NCBI RefSeq assembly: GCF_017161565.1 | Contig: NZ_CP066796.1 | Span: 3,720,001 to 3,784,000 of the forward strand | DNA length: 64,000 nt | From: Erwinia amylovora | Lineage (GTDB): Bacteria; Pseudomonadota; Gammaproteobacteria; Enterobacterales; Enterobacteriaceae | Reading direction: 5' to 3' | Shown: positions 52,495 to 64,000 of the stretch, in pieces | Position numbering within the stretch: the first letter of the stretch is position 1 | Layout: each line of letters begins with the position of its first letter | The notes under the pieces: generated by a model | Database searches by the model: none | What the model saw: the letters and a program-made list of their open reading frames with translations, nothing else | Told to the model about the DNA's origin: nothing | Program-made: the position numbers and the translations under genes

Positions 52495-54633
52495 GTGACC
52501 GCACAACACCACCAGACGGGATTACCTGCGCCCACCCGCACGCTGAAGCTTAGCGGTAGCGATCCACAACAAAAACGATTGCAGCTACTGCGCTATTTTC
52601 GTCAAACCTGGGAACTGTACGAAAGCCTGTTCGACTGCCTCAGCGACGAACGCGCCTGGTATAACAAGGCGATTTCGCTGCGTCATCCACCGATCTTCTA
52701 TTATGGTCATACCGCTACCTTCTTCATCAATAAATTGATGGCGGGCGGCCTTATCGATGCGCGCATTGATGACCGGATCGAAGCGACGATGGCGATCGGC
52801 GTCGATGAAATGAGCTGGGACGATCTCGATAACAGCCACTACAGCTGGCCGTCGCTGGCAGAACTGCGCGACTATCGCGGGAAGGTTCGTCATCTTATCG
52901 AGCAGTTCATTCAGCAGATGCCGTTAACGCTGCCGATCGACTGGAACAGCCCGGCTTGGGTCATTCTGATGGGGATTGAGCACGAACGTATTCATCTGGA
53001 AACCTCCAGCGTGCTGATCCGCCAGCTGCCGTTGGCATGGGTTAAAGCCCAACCTCACTGGCCTGCCTGTCCTGAAGCCCGCCACGACCGTCAGGCCGTG
53101 CCGCACAACAGCCTTGTCTCCGTAAGCGCTGGCCGCATAACCCTGGGCAAAACCGATGATACCTACGGCTGGGACAATGAGTACGGCAGCCAGGTGACCG
53201 AGGTGAAGCCATTTCAGGCCAGCCGCATGCTGGTCAGTAACGCCGAGTTTTTTGCTTTCGTTGCCGCCGGGGGCTATCAGACCCGGCGCTGGTGGGATGA
53301 TGAAGGCTGGGGCTGGCGCGAGTTCGCCGGGGCGCATATGCCAACCTTCTGGGCCGGTTCATCACAGCAGCCGGAAGCATTAAGGCTGCGCCTGCTGGCG
53401 GAAGAAGTGCCGATGCCGTGGGACTGGCCGGCTGAAGTCAATCAGCTGGAGGCGGCCGCATTCTGCCGCTGGAAAGCGGAGGAGACGGGCCTTGCGGTAC
53501 AGCTTCCGGCGGAAAGTGAATGGATGCGGCTGCGTGAACAGGTGGCGGGCGACCAACCGGACTGGAGTGAAGCGCCGGGCAATATTAATCTGGCCCGCTG
53601 GGCCTCTTCCTGCCCGGTAGATCGCTTTGCCCACGGGGAGTTTTACGATCTGGTTGGCAATGTCTGGCAGTGGACCACCACGCCAATCAGTGGGTTTCCC
53701 GGCTTCCGCGTCCACCCGTTATATGACGACTTCTCCACCCCGACTTTTGACGGTAAACATACCCTGATTAAGGGCGGCAGCTGGATATCAACCGGCAATG
53801 AAGCCTTGAAATCGGCACGCTATGCCTTCCGACGCCACTTCTTCCAGCATGCGGGATTCCGCTATGTGGTCTCGCAGCATCAGGGAAGCCTGCACGCCAA
53901 TCCGTATGAAACGGACAGCATGGTGTCACAGTATCTCGACTTCCAGTACGGCGCTGAATACTTTGGCGTGGGAAATTATGCCAAAACGCTGGCGCAGATC
54001 GCCGGTGATATCAGCCAGCAACATTTGCGGGCGCTGGATATCGGCTGTGCTACCGGCCGTGCCAGCTTTGAACTGGCGCGTCATTTTAAGCAGGTGGTCG
54101 GAATGGACTACTCGGCGCGCTTTATCGATGTCGCCCTGCAACTCTCCCGTGGCGAAGGCTTCCGCTATGTGACTCAGGAAGAGGGCGATCTGATTGAATA
54201 CCATCAGCTGCGCTTGCAGGACTACGATCTCGGCCCGGAACAGGCCAGCCGCATCCGGTTTGTACAGGGGGATGCCTGCAACCTGAAACCCCAGGCGGAA
54301 GCCTGGGATCTGGTACTGGCCGCTAACCTGATTGACCGCCTGCGCCAGCCGAAGCGCTTCCTGACGGATATTACGCCAACCATCCGCCCCGGCGGCGTGC
54401 TGATGCTTTCTTCTCCTTATACCTGGCTTGAAGCGTTCACGCCGAAGGAGAGCTGGCTGGGCGGCATGAGAGAAAATGGCGAGGCGCTATCGACTTATCA
54501 GGCACTGCAACGCCTGCTGGCCGCCGACTTTGAGGAGATCGCCCCACCTCAGGACGTGCCGTTTGTCATCCGCGAAACGGCGCGTAAATTCCAGCACAGC
54601 GTTGCCCAGCTAACCCTGTGGCGTAAACGCTGA
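52495..54633 (+). CDS. ovoA: 5-histidylcysteine sulfoxide synthase / N-methyltransferase OvoA (ovothiol biosynthesis)
   Basis: Non-heme iron enzyme that joins cysteine to histidine C5 with oxygen, the first step to the antioxidant ovothiol A, with a fused methyltransferase. The DinB-like domain shows HTATFFINK and EHERIHLE, the iron-ligand pattern (H and HxxxH). The central FGE-sulfatase domain has the Trp-rich WWDDEGWGWREF and NVWQWTTTP. The C-terminal SAM domain has LDIGCATGRASF. I favour the GTG at 52495, with GGGAG 6 bases upstream; the frame also has an ATG at 52474 without a ribosome site. About 712 residues. It sits where asnA lies in E. coli, between viaA and asnC. Confidence 0.93.
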   Translation: MTAQHHQTGLPAPTRTLKLSGSDPQQKRLQLLRYFRQTWELYESLFDCLSDERAWYNKAISLRHPPIFYYGHTATFFINKLMAGGLIDARIDDRIEATMAIGVDEMSWDDLDNSHYSWPSLAELRDYRGKVRHLIEQFIQQMPLTLPIDWNSPAWVILMGIEHERIHLETSSVLIRQLPLAWVKAQPHWPACPEARHDRQAVPHNSLVSVSAGRITLGKTDDTYGWDNEYGSQVTEVKPFQASRMLVSNAEFFAFVAAGGYQTRRWWDDEGWGWREFAGAHMPTFWAGSSQQPEALRLRLLAEEVPMPWDWPAEVNQLEAAAFCRWKAEETGLAVQLPAESEWMRLREQVAGDQPDWSEAPGNINLARWASSCPVDRFAHGEFYDLVGNVWQWTTTPISGFPGFRVHPLYDDFSTPTFDGKHTLIKGGSWISTGNEALKSARYAFRRHFFQHAGFRYVVSQHQGSLHANPYETDSMVSQYLDFQYGAEYFGVGNYAKTLAQIAGDISQQHLRALDIGCATGRASFELARHFKQVVGMDYSARFIDVALQLSRGEGFRYVTQEEGDLIEYHQLRLQDYDLGPEQASRIRFVQGDACNLKPQAEAWDLVLAANLIDRLRQPKRFLTDITPTIRPGGVLMLSSPYTWLEAFTPKESWLGGMRENGEALSTYQALQRLLAADFEEIAPPQDVPFVIRETARKFQHSVAQLTLWRKR

Positions 54634-54638
54634 CCTGT

Positions 54639-54662
54639 AGCGGGCATATCACCATGCCCGCT
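54639..54662 (+). terminator. Hairpin after ovoA
   Basis: AGCGGGCAT and ATGCCCGCT flank a 6-base loop directly after the ovoA stop. There is no clear T run, so termination is uncertain. Confidence 0.45.
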
Positions 54663-54750
54663 ATCATTCCCGCAATCAGATTGCCATTCCCTTCACAATC
54701 CCGCACATTAATCGCACCACAACTGAATATTCACTAATCGCGGAGCCACT

Positions 54751-55212
54751 ATGGCAGAAAATATGCAGCCAGACAGCCTCGATCGCGGCATTCTCGTTGC
54801 CCTGATGGATAATGCCCGTACCGCCTATGCCGAGCTGGCCAAGCAGTTCAACGTCAGTCCGGGCACCATCCACGTCCGCGTGGAAAAGATGAAGCAGGCG
54901 GGCATCATCAAGGGAACGAGGGTCGAAATAGACCCAAAACAGCTTGGCTACGACGTGTGCTGCTTTATCGGCATCATCCTGAAGAGTGCCAGGGACTATC
55001 CTGCTGCGGTGGCGAAACTGGAGCAGCTTGAAGAAGTGGTGGAAGCCTGGTACACCACCGGACATTACAGCATCTTTATTAAAGTGATGTGCCGTTCGAT
55101 CGACGCCCTGCAACAGGTACTGATTAACAAGATCCAGACCATCGATGAGATCCAGTCAACTGAAACCCTGATCTCGTTGCAAAACCCGATCATGCGTACG
55201 ATTATCCCATGA
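54751..55212 (+). CDS. asnC: Lrp-family transcriptional regulator AsnC
   Basis: 153-residue feast/famine regulator with an N-terminal helix-turn-helix (DNARTAYAELAKQFNVSPGT) and a C-terminal ligand-binding RAM domain. In E. coli it senses asparagine, activates the divergent asnA and also affects mioC transcription towards oriC. Here asnA is absent and the divergent position is taken by the convergent-facing end of ovoA, so the local target has been lost. CGGAG precedes the ATG. Confidence 0.93.
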   Translation: MAENMQPDSLDRGILVALMDNARTAYAELAKQFNVSPGTIHVRVEKMKQAGIIKGTRVEIDPKQLGYDVCCFIGIILKSARDYPAAVAKLEQLEEVVEAWYTTGHYSIFIKVMCRSIDALQQVLINKIQTIDEIQSTETLISLQNPIMRTIIP

Positions 55213-55225
55213 TCGGTGCATGAAA

Positions 55226-55234
55226 TTATCCACA
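55226..55234 (+). promoter_or_regulatory. Perfect DnaA box between asnC and mioC
   Basis: TTATCCACA, consensus DnaA 9-mer, in the mioC upstream region. A second, one-mismatch copy (TTACCCACA) is at 55379-55387 close to the probable mioC promoter (TACAAT at 55413-55418). DnaA repression of mioC is known in E. coli. Confidence 0.65.
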
Positions 55235-55447
55235 GCCAACCCCTCCCGTTTCTGTAAGTCGGGCACCGCGTTGCGACTGCGCCAGGTTCTGCTTAATCCG
55301 TTTACAGACAGCCTGGCGATAAACATGGCTATGATCACGATGGCCAGCAAAGCCAATGAAATTAAGAAATATCCCTACTTACCCACAGGTAGATCCCAGC
55401 CTGATCACAGCGTACAATGCCCGCCATTATCACACTGGGATCAGATT

Positions 55448-55888
55448 ATGGCCGACATTACTTTAATCAGTGGCAGTACGCTGGGCAGCTCGGAATACGT
55501 GGCCGATCATCTGGATGAGCAGCTTTCTGAAGCCGGTCACAACACCACCACGCTCCACGGGCCGGAGCTGGCAGAACTGAAGCTGGAAGGGATCTGGATT
55601 ATCGTGACCTCCACCCACGGGGCCGGTGAATTACCCGACAACATTCAGCCGCTGTTCGATGCGATTAAGGAACAGCAGCCCGACCTGAGTCAGTTGCGCT
55701 ACGGCGCTGTTGGCCTCGGTAACCGCGAATACGATCTGTTCTGCGGCGCCGTCAGACAATTTGACCAGCTGCTGACCTCTCTGGGTGCGCAGCGTATCGG
55801 CGAGCGTCTGGAAATTGACGTACTTGAACATGAAATCCCGGAAGATCCCGCCGGCGAATGGCTGGAAACCTGGAAGACATTGATCTGA
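55448..55888 (+). CDS. mioC: Flavodoxin-like protein MioC
   Basis: 146-residue FMN-binding protein; in E. coli it supports biotin synthase in vitro. The flavin-phosphate loop SGSTLGSSEY is at residues 8-17, THGAGELPDN near 57 and GLGNREYDLFCG near 88. The ATG at 55448 (MADITLISGST) is fixed by homology; the open frame extends upstream over the promoter and DnaA boxes and that part is rejected. Transcription of mioC runs into oriC. Confidence 0.95.
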   Translation: MADITLISGSTLGSSEYVADHLDEQLSEAGHNTTTLHGPELAELKLEGIWIIVTSTHGAGELPDNIQPLFDAIKEQQPDLSQLRYGAVGLGNREYDLFCGAVRQFDQLLTSLGAQRIGERLEIDVLEHEIPEDPAGEWLETWKTLI

Positions 55889-55994
55889 ACAGGGAGGCGA
55901 TCGGGCAGCGATCGCCTTTTCGATCCTTTGAACCTGCGTTGCCCACGCCCCCTTTTGTAAATATCGCTCTTTTTTGAGGCTTTCTCACACTTAT

Positions 55995-56262
55995 TTCTGT
56001 GGATAACATAGCTAATTACCGGGTGAAAACCGGTTGTTATGCCAATAACAACTTGGCATCCTGGCGGAGCCTGTGCATAACATGCCATTTAGATCCCAGC
56101 TTATACGGATCGGGATCACCGGTCGTTAACAGCTAACGATCGTCTCTAATAAGTTGATCGTTATCAGTAAAAAAGGGTTATCCACAGAGATCGTCGATCC
56201 TAATAGAAGATCTAATAAAGAGATCTCTAAATAAAAAAGATCTTCTTTTTAATACACGACGA
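55995..56262. other. oriC: Chromosomal replication origin oriC
   Basis: Lies between mioC and mnmG, as in E. coli. Perfect DnaA boxes are at 55998-56006 (TGTGGATAA, R4-like) and 56178-56186 (TTATCCACA, R1-like), and a one-mismatch box at 56072-56080 (TGTGCATAA, R2-like). Ten GATC sites for Dam/SeqA lie between 56090 and 56250. The AT-rich unwinding element is on the mnmG side. Confidence 0.95.
56190..56262. other. DNA unwinding element of oriC
   Basis: AT-rich run with three GATCT-containing 13-mer-like units (AAGATCTAATAAAG, GAGATCTCTAAATA, AAGATCTTCTTTTT), next to the R1-like box. These correspond to the L, M and R 13-mers of E. coli. Confidence 0.85.
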
Positions 56263-56352
56263 TCCCGATGCTTTCCCCATCGTCTAAAGTTGAGTAGAAT
56301 CCACGCCCTCAGCAACGTCCCTTAATTCGCACAAGCCGCGAGGTGCAGTACC

Positions 56353-58242
56353 ATGTTTTATCCAGATCCTTTTGACGTCATCGTTATCGGTGGTGGTCAT
56401 GCGGGGACAGAAGCCGCCATGGCCGCTGCTCGTATGGGTCAACAAACCCTGCTGTTAACCCATAATATCGATACGCTGGGACAGATGTCCTGCAACCCGG
56501 CGATTGGCGGTATCGGGAAAGGACATCTGGTTAAAGAAGTGGATGCGCTGGGCGGCCTGATGGGCCACGCAATTGACCAGGCGGGTATCCAGTTCAGGAT
56601 ACTAAACGCCAGCAAAGGGCCTGCCGTTCGCGCCACTCGTGCTCAGGCCGATCGCGTATTATATCGTCAGGCGGTACGCACCGCGTTGGAGAATCAACCC
56701 AACCTGATGATCTTCCAGCAGGCCGTTGAAGATCTGCTGGTTGAAAACGATCGTGTCGTTGGTGCAGTGACTCAAATGGGGCTGAAGTTTCGTGCCAAAG
56801 CCGTGGTGTTGACCGTCGGCACTTTTCTTGATGGCAAAATTCATATTGGCATGGACAACTACAGCGGCGGTCGTGCTGGCGATCCCCCCTCTATCCCGCT
56901 GTCACGCCGTCTGCGTGAACTGCCGCTACGCGTCGGTCGCCTGAAAACCGGAACGCCTCCGCGTATCGATGCCCGCACTGTCGATTTCAGCGTGCTGGCT
57001 CCACAACATGGCGATACCCCGCTACCGGTCTTCTCATTCATGGGGGACGTCAGCCAGCATCCCCGGCAGGTGCCTTGCTATATCACCTACACCAATGAGA
57101 AAACCCATCAGGTGATCCGCAATAATCTCGACCGCAGTCCGATGTATGCAGGAGTGATTGAAGGCATCGGCCCACGTTACTGCCCGTCCATCGAAGACAA
57201 GGTGATGCGCTTTGCCGATCGTAATGCGCACCAGATCTTCCTGGAACCAGAAGGGCTGACCAGCAACGAAATCTATCCTAATGGCATCTCTACCAGCCTG
57301 CCGTTCGATGTGCAAATGCAAATTGTCCGCTCCATGCACGGCATGGAAAACGCGAAAATCGTCCGCCCCGGCTACGCCATCGAATACGATTTCTTCGATC
57401 CGCGCGATCTCAAACCGACGCTGGAAAGCAAATATATTCAGGGCCTGTTCTTTGCCGGACAGATCAACGGCACCACTGGCTACGAAGAAGCCGCCGCGCA
57501 GGGACTGCTTGCCGGCCTGAATGCGGGCCGTCTCTCTGCGGACAAAGAGAGCTGGGCGCCACGGCGCGATCAGGCTTATCTCGGGGTGCTGGTGGACGAT
57601 CTCTGTACCCTTGGCACCAAAGAGCCATACCGCATGTTCACCTCGCGTGCCGAATATCGTTTAATGCTACGTGAAGATAACGCCGATCTGCGCTTAACCG
57701 AAGCTGGCCGGGAGCTGGGCCTGGTCGATGATGCCCGCTGGGCGCGCTTCAATGAGAAGCTGGAAAGCATTGAACTGGAACGCCAGCGTCTGCGTGATAT
57801 CTGGGTACATCCCAAATCGGAATGCGTGGCTGAGGTCAACAGTGTGATCAGCGCTGCACTGACCAAAGAGGCCAGCGGCGAAGACCTGCTGCGCCGCCCG
57901 GAAATGACCTATCAGCAGCTGATGACCCTGAAGCACTTCGCTCCGGCTTTAGCCGATGCGCAAGCGGCGGAACAGGTTGAAATCCAGGTCAAATATGAAG
58001 GCTATATCGCCCGTCAGCAGGAAGAGATCGACAGACAGCTACGCAATGAAAATACGGTGCTACCCGTCGATCTGGATTATCAGCAGGTCAGCGGACTGTC
58101 CAATGAAGCGATCGCGAAACTGAACGATCACAAACCGGGTTCAATTGGTCAGGCATCGCGTATTTCTGGCATTACGCCGGCGGCGATCTCCATTCTGCTT
58201 ATTTATCTCAAAAAACAGGGCCTGTTGCGTAAAAGTGCATGA
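56353..58242 (+). CDS. mnmG: tRNA uridine-5-carboxymethylaminomethyl modification enzyme MnmG (GidA)
   Basis: FAD protein that with MnmE installs the carboxymethylaminomethyl group on U34 of several tRNAs. 629 residues; the dinucleotide-binding [10 protein letters not shown] is at residues 13-22, the conserved [16 protein letters not shown] near 47, and [16 protein letters not shown] near 370. The product ends [10 protein letters not shown]. Its stop overlaps the rsmG start by 4 bases, as in most enterobacteria. Confidence 0.98.
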   Translation: MFYPDPFDVIVIGGGHAGTEAAMAAARMGQQTLLLTHNIDTLGQMSCNPAIGGIGKGHLVKEVDALGGLMGHAIDQAGIQFRILNASKGPAVRATRAQADRVLYRQAVRTALENQPNLMIFQQAVEDLLVENDRVVGAVTQMGLKFRAKAVVLTVGTFLDGKIHIGMDNYSGGRAGDPPSIPLSRRLRELPLRVGRLKTGTPPRIDARTVDFSVLAPQHGDTPLPVFSFMGDVSQHPRQVPCYITYTNEKTHQVIRNNLDRSPMYAGVIEGIGPRYCPSIEDKVMRFADRNAHQIFLEPEGLTSNEIYPNGISTSLPFDVQMQIVRSMHGMENAKIVRPGYAIEYDFFDPRDLKPTLESKYIQGLFFAGQINGTTGYEEAAAQGLLAGLNAGRLSADKESWAPRRDQAYLGVLVDDLCTLGTKEPYRMFTSRAEYRLMLREDNADLRLTEAGRELGLVDDARWARFNEKLESIELERQRLRDIWVHPKSECVAEVNSVISAALTKEASGEDLLRRPEMTYQQLMTLKHFAPALADAQAAEQVEIQVKYEGYIARQQEEIDRQLRNENTVLPVDLDYQQVSGLSNEAIAKLNDHKPGSIGQASRISGITPAAISILLIYLKKQGLLRKSA

Positions 58243-58865
58243 TTAATCAACTTTCGGCGTTACTTAAAACGGCAGGCATCTCCCTGTCCGACGGTCAGAA
58301 ACATCAGCTGATCGGCTATGTTGAGATGCTGCACAAGTGGAATAAAGCCTACAACCTGACTTCGGTGCGCGATCCACAGCAGATGCTGGTACGTCATATT
58401 CTCGACAGCATCGTGGTGGAACCGCATCTGGTCGGCGATCGCTTTATCGACGTCGGCACCGGTCCCGGGCTGCCGGGGGTGCCTTTGGCGATCGTCCGCC
58501 CGCAGGCGCACTTCACCCTGCTGGATAGCCTGGGTAAGCGCATACGCTTCCTGAAACAGGTACAGCACGAGCTTCAGCTTGCAAACATCATGCCGGTGCA
58601 GAGCAGGGTAGAAGACTTTGCGGGCGAACCGGGATTTGATGGCGTGATTAGCCGGGCATTTGCTTCACTGACTGATATGGTCAGCTGGTGCCGCCATTTA
58701 CCGGCCCAACAGGGGAGATTTTACGCCTTAAAAGGCGTACTGCCCGAGGATGAAATCGCGGCATTGCCCGCAGGTTTCAGGGTAGAAAAAATCAGTCCGT
58801 TAACCGTCCCGCAGCTGGAAGGTGAGCGGCATCTGGTGATAATTGTCCCCACTAACCGATCGTAG
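58239..58865 (+). CDS. rsmG: 16S rRNA m7G527 methyltransferase RsmG (GidB)
   Basis: SAM-dependent enzyme, 208 residues, that methylates G527 of 16S rRNA; loss gives low-level streptomycin resistance. The SAM-binding motif [16 protein letters not shown] is near residue 68 and VISRAFASL near 138. Translationally coupled to mnmG (ATGA overlap). Confidence 0.97.
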   Translation: MINQLSALLKTAGISLSDGQKHQLIGYVEMLHKWNKAYNLTSVRDPQQMLVRHILDSIVVEPHLVGDRFIDVGTGPGLPGVPLAIVRPQAHFTLLDSLGKRIRFLKQVQHELQLANIMPVQSRVEDFAGEPGFDGVISRAFASLTDMVSWCRHLPAQQGRFYALKGVLPEDEIAALPAGFRVEKISPLTVPQLEGERHLVIIVPTNRS

Positions 58866-59609
58866 AACCACAGATAAAGGCCCGTCAGTCTGCTGTTTAT
58901 GCAGTACTTGCGGCGCCTGGTTAAGCCCCTTTTCTGCTGATTCTGGCCATTAAACGCGAATACCTTAAGGTTGATGGGGCTATCCACAAAAATCATCTGG
59001 CTGTGAAATGACTCTCAAATTCTGCTATCCGGCAGAAATTATCTGAACAGCTCTGTTACATTTAACCAGATTTTTACATCCTGTTAGCAGCCTGTTCATT
59101 TTTCTCAGGCATGTTCACCAGCTTATAATCACTTATGAAAATAAAATATGGGTAATTAACCTGGCGTGAGTCATTACTTTCCTGTGTTAAATATTTGCTA
59201 CGAAAGTCAACAGAAGCTTTTTTTTAAAGGAACAAAGCATTTTCAGAGAAACAGTCATTATGCTCATGATTGTTAATGTTTTTTAGCGAATACACTATTA
59301 AAGTTTAGTTATTGCGTGGCTTATTATCGCAGTGTGATATTACTAATTTGTGATCGTGGACACGCTTTATGTGCAAGGAATGTCTCGAATTGCAGAAAAA
59401 AAACCACCCGTTGCCGTTGTTCGGCCTTTTGGAAAACAGGCCGTCAGAAAGAAAATAAAATAATTGTTCACCTTTTCACGACTTATCGATTGAAATCACA
59501 GGTGCGCACCGTATAATTTGCACGGTTTTTGCCACCTTACTCAAATGAGCTAAGGCAAATTAATGCGACACGCGGCACACCCTAAGCCGGGCAGGAGAGT
59601 TTCAACGTC
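58866..59609. other. Long AT-rich region between rsmG and atpI
   Basis: Contains a one-mismatch DnaA box (CTATCCACA, 58980-58988) and the atp promoter at its right end. A 66-codon frame at 59316-59516 has no ribosome site or recognisable features and I do not count it. No other gene is visible. Confidence 0.7.
59490..59517 (+). promoter_or_regulatory. Promoter of the atp operon
   Basis: TTGAAA, a 16-base spacer and TATAAT, 93 bases before atpI. The surroundings (GCGCACCGTATAATTTG) resemble the E. coli atpI promoter closely. Confidence 0.85.
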
Positions 59610-60817
<1,208 letters not shown>

Positions 60818-60849
60818 TATTTTTCTCAACACTACTGCGTTTTAACTGA

Positions 60850-61166
<317 letters not shown>

Positions 61167-61213
61167 TGAGTCACGGCGGCAGAATAAGTTAACTTAACAA
61201 GAGGCATTGTGCT

Positions 61214-61684
61214 GTGAACATTAACGCAACAATCCTCGGCCAGGCTATCGCGTTCATCCTGTTTGTAGCGTTCTGCATGAAGTACGTATGGCCGCCGCTT
61301 ATGGCCGCTATCGAAAAGCGCCAGAAAGAAGTTGCCGACGGCCTTGCTTCCGCTGAACGTGCCAGGAAAGATTTGGATCTCGCGCAGGCGAGTGCGACCG
61401 ATCGGCTGAAAAAAGCAAAGGACGACGCTCAGGTCATCATCGAGCAGGCGAACAAACGCCGTGCGCAGATCCTGGACGAAGCCAAAGCAGAGGCTGAGCA
61501 AGAACGTAACAAGATCGTCACCCAGGCGCAGGCTGAAATTGACGCCGAACGCAAACGTGCTCGTGAAGAGTTGCGCAAGCAGGTCGCGATGCTGGCTGTT
61601 GCCGGCGCCGAGAAAATCATTGAACGTTCCGTGGATGAAGCTGCTAACAGCGACATCGTAGATAAACTGGTCGCTGAACTGTAA
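61214..61684 (+). CDS. atpF: ATP synthase F0 subunit b
   Basis: Peripheral-stalk subunit, 156 residues, as in E. coli: one N-terminal membrane helix ([20 protein letters not shown]) then a long charged right-handed coiled coil. The start is GTG (61214), also used in E. coli. The 103-base gap after atpE contains a GC-rich inverted repeat (GCCGCCGTGAGTCACGGCGGC), probably an RNA element setting subunit ratios. Confidence 0.98.
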   Translation: MNINATILGQAIAFILFVAFCMKYVWPPLMAAIEKRQKEVADGLASAERARKDLDLAQASATDRLKKAKDDAQVIIEQANKRRAQILDEAKAEAEQERNKIVTQAQAEIDAERKRAREELRKQVAMLAVAGAEKIIERSVDEAANSDIVDKLVAEL

Positions 61685-61698
61685 GGAGGGAGGGGCTG

Positions 61699-62232
61699 AT
61701 GTCTGAATTTACTACTGTAGCTCGCCCCTACGCCAAAGCAGCTTTTGACTTTGCTGTTGAGCATCAAGGTGTCGATCGCTGGCAGCAGATGCTGGCGTTT
61801 GCCGCCTCGGTGGCAAGCAATGAACAGATGACAGATCTCCTTTCCGGCGCCCTGGCGCCGGAAGCGTTGTCTGAAACATTCATCGCGATTTGTGGTGACC
61901 AACTCGACGAAGCCGGTCAGAACCTGATTAAGGTGATGGCTGAAAACGGACGTTTACCCACGCTTACCGCTGTTCTGGAACAGTTCATCCAACTGCGTGC
62001 CGCACACGATGCGACCGCCGAGGTTGACGTTATCTCTTCCACAACACTGAGTGACGAACAGCTGGCTAAAATCAGCGCCGCGATGGAAAAACGTCTGTCA
62101 CGCAAAGTTAAGCTGAATTGCAAAATTGATAAGTCTGTAATGGCAGGCGTAATCATCCGTGCGGGTGATATGGTCATTGACGGCAGCGTACGCGGTCGTC
62201 TTGAACGCCTCGCAGACGTCTTGCAGTCTTAA
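61699..62232 (+). CDS. atpH: ATP synthase F1 subunit delta
   Basis: 177 residues; links the peripheral stalk to the alpha3beta3 head. Starts [19 protein letters not shown], ends [12 protein letters not shown]. The strong GGAGGGAGGGG upstream gives efficient initiation. Confidence 0.98.
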   Translation: MSEFTTVARPYAKAAFDFAVEHQGVDRWQQMLAFAASVASNEQMTDLLSGALAPEALSETFIAICGDQLDEAGQNLIKVMAENGRLPTLTAVLEQFIQLRAAHDATAEVDVISSTTLSDEQLAKISAAMEKRLSRKVKLNCKIDKSVMAGVIIRAGDMVIDGSVRGRLERLADVLQS

Positions 62233-62246
62233 GGGGACTGGAGCAT

Positions 62247-63788
62247 ATGCAACTGAATTCCACCGAAATCAGCGAACTGATCAAGCAGCGCATTGCTCAG
62301 TTCAATGTAGTGAGCGAAGCTCACAACGAAGGTACTATTGTTTCTGTAAGTGACGGCATCATCCGCGTACACGGCCTGGCCGATGTGATGCAGGGTGAGA
62401 TGATTGCCCTGCCGGGCAGCCGTTACGCTATCGCACTGAACCTGGAGCGTGACTCCGTAGGTGCAGTGGTGATGGGCCCATATGCTGACCTCGCGGAAGG
62501 CATGACGGTGAAGTGTACTGGCCGTATCCTCGAAGTCCCGGTCGGCCGTGGCCTGCTGGGCCGCGTGGTGAACACCCTGGGTGCACCTATCGACGGTAAA
62601 GGCGCTATCGACAACGACGGTTTCTCCCCGATCGAAGTGATTGCACCTGGCGTTATCGACAGGCAGTCCGTCGATCAGCCGGTACAGACCGGTTACAAAT
62701 CGGTTGATGCGATGATCCCAATCGGCCGTGGCCAGCGTGAGCTGATCATCGGTGACCGTCAGACCGGTAAAACCGCGATGGCGATCGATGCCATCATCAA
62801 CCAGCGCGATTCCGGCATCAAATGCGTGTACGTGGCCATCGGTCAGAAAGCCTCGACCATCGCTAACGTGGTACGCAAGCTGGAAGAACACAACGCGCTG
62901 GCTAACACCATCGTGGTGGTTGCGACCGCATCTGAATCTGCTGCGTTGCAATACCTGGCACCATATGCCGGCTGCGCGATGGGCGAATACTTCCGTGACC
63001 GCGGTGAAGACGCGCTGATCGTATACGATGACCTGTCCAAACAGGCTGTTGCTTACCGTCAGGTTTCTCTGCTGCTGCGCCGTCCACCGGGCCGTGAAGC
63101 CTTCCCGGGCGACGTGTTCTATCTCCACTCCCGTCTGCTGGAGCGTGCTTCCCGTGTGAGCGCCGACTACGTTGAGCGTTTCACCAACGGTGAAGTGAAA
63201 GGTAAAACCGGTTCACTGACGGCTCTGCCGATCATCGAAACCCAGGCGGGTGACGTTTCTGCGTTCGTTCCGACCAACGTCATTTCGATTACCGATGGTC
63301 AGATCTTCCTGGAAACCAACCTGTTCAACTCCGGTATTCGTCCGGCGGTTAACCCGGGCATTTCCGTATCTCGTGTGGGCGGTGCTGCTCAGACTAAGAT
63401 CATCAAGAAACTGTCCGGGGGTATCCGTACCGCGCTGGCACAGTATCGCGAGCTGGCGGCGTTCTCGCAGTTCGCTTCCGATCTGGATGAAGCAACCCGC
63501 AAACAGCTGAGCCACGGTCAGAAAGTGACCGAACTGCTGAAACAGAAACAGTATGCGCCGATGTCCGTAGCGCAGCAGGGTCTGGTGCTGTTTGCCGCCG
63601 AGCGCGGCTTCCTGAATGACGTCGAACTGGCGAAAATCGGTAGCTGCGAAGCGGCACTGCTGGCTTATGCGGATCGCGATCATGCAGAGCTGATGGCTGA
63701 TATCAACCAGTCTGGTAACTATAACGGCGAAATCGAAGAGAAGCTGAAAGGCCTCCTCGAAACGTTTAAAGCAACCCAGTCCTGGTAA
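62247..63788 (+). CDS. atpA: ATP synthase F1 subunit alpha
   Basis: 513 residues, the non-catalytic nucleotide-binding subunit. P-loop [10 protein letters not shown] near residue 170 and the alpha/beta signature region [14 protein letters not shown] near 367. Identical in length to the E. coli subunit. Confidence 0.99.
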   Translation: MQLNSTEISELIKQRIAQFNVVSEAHNEGTIVSVSDGIIRVHGLADVMQGEMIALPGSRYAIALNLERDSVGAVVMGPYADLAEGMTVKCTGRILEVPVGRGLLGRVVNTLGAPIDGKGAIDNDGFSPIEVIAPGVIDRQSVDQPVQTGYKSVDAMIPIGRGQRELIIGDRQTGKTAMAIDAIINQRDSGIKCVYVAIGQKASTIANVVRKLEEHNALANTIVVVATASESAALQYLAPYAGCAMGEYFRDRGEDALIVYDDLSKQAVAYRQVSLLLRRPPGREAFPGDVFYLHSRLLERASRVSADYVERFTNGEVKGKTGSLTALPIIETQAGDVSAFVPTNVISITDGQIFLETNLFNSGIRPAVNPGISVSRVGGAAQTKIIKKLSGGIRTALAQYRELAAFSQFASDLDEATRKQLSHGQKVTELLKQKQYAPMSVAQQGLVLFAAERGFLNDVELAKIGSCEAALLAYADRDHAELMADINQSGNYNGEIEEKLKGLLETFKATQSW

Positions 63789-63842
63789 TGTCTGGCGGCT
63801 TGTCCCTGTTGGGGCAGGCCGCAAGGCTTTGAGGAGAAGCTT

Positions 63843-64000
63843 ATGGCCGGCGCAAAAGAGATACGTAGTAAGATCGGCAGCGTGCAAAACACGCAGAAGA
63901 TCACCAAAGCGATGGAAATGGTCGCCGCCTCCAAAATGCGTAAATCGCAGGAACGCATGGCGGCCAGCCGTCCTTATGCAGAGACCATGCGCAAAGTGAT
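63843..64000 (+). CDS. atpG: ATP synthase F1 subunit gamma (partial)
   Basis: Central rotor shaft. Only the first 52 codons are inside the window ([20 protein letters not shown] ...), clearly the N-terminal helix of AtpG. The gene continues past the end. Confidence 0.97.
   Translation, partial: MAGAKEIRSKIGSVQNTQKITKAMEMVAASKMRKSQERMAASRPYAETMRKV

Noticed and set aside
55220..55447. N-terminal extension of mioC to 55220
   Set aside because: It covers the mioC promoter and a DnaA box and has no resemblance to MioC; the ATG at 55448 fits the family.
59316..59516. 66-codon frame upstream of atpI
   Set aside because: It lacks a ribosome site, overlaps the atp promoter region, and its sequence has no protein-like features.

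Overview
The window is chromosomal DNA of an enterobacterium of the Erwinia type. Gene content and order follow the Escherichia coli oriC region read in reverse (hemN-yihI-csrC-yihA-spf-polA-dsbA-srkA-yihD-mobA, an rRNA operon, hsrA-rbsR-K-B-C-A-D, kup-ravA-viaA, asnC-mioC-oriC-mnmG-rsmG-atpIBEFHAG). The protein sequences are clearly diverged from E. coli. The presence of budAB and of ovoA beside oriC fits Erwinia, since the OvoA enzyme of Erwinia tasmaniensis is a characterised member of its family. Species assignment is inference.

Left part (1-9390): coproporphyrinogen dehydrogenase (partial), a Der-GTPase activator, the CsrC and Spot 42 regulatory RNAs, the GTPase YihA, DNA polymerase I, the DsbA oxidase, the SrkA kinase, a yihD broken by an in-frame TGA, and mobA. 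Neighbours present in E. coli (yihF, yihG, mobB) are missing. Middle (9390-15260): a complete minus-strand rRNA operon, 16S-tRNA-Ile-tRNA-Ala-23S-5S, with P1/P2 promoters and boxA signals. Its downstream flank matches E. coli rrnA, while its upstream flank (hsrA) matches rrnC, so it looks like a recombination junction between two rRNA operons. Next (15449-22877): an MFS exporter and the complete ribose operon rbsDACBKR with two RbsR-like operators.

Accessory region (about 22880-47330), inserted between rbsD and kup: an AT-rich stretch with one orphan ORF, the acetoin genes budR/budAB, a ygiW-like gene, and a tandem family of three giant genes (28208-34152, 34314-40612, 40975-47229). Each encodes about 2,000 residues: a polar N-terminus, one hydrophobic segment, a roughly 900-residue body with a His-Gly...Ser-Cys pair 40 residues apart that looks like a clan CD (C80/caspase-like) cysteine peptidase dyad, and a C-terminal half of 8 or 9 tandem pairs of aromatic-rich repeats. 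The first two copies each carry one -1 frameshift at an A-run inside the repeats; the third is intact. This family is the most novel content of the window.

Right part (47334-64000): the potassium transporter Kup, the RavA-ViaA AAA+/VWA pair, the ovothiol synthase OvoA in the place where asnA lies in E. coli, AsnC, MioC, the replication origin oriC (DnaA boxes, dense GATC, AT-rich unwinding element), MnmG and RsmG, then the ATP synthase operon, cut by the window end in atpG.
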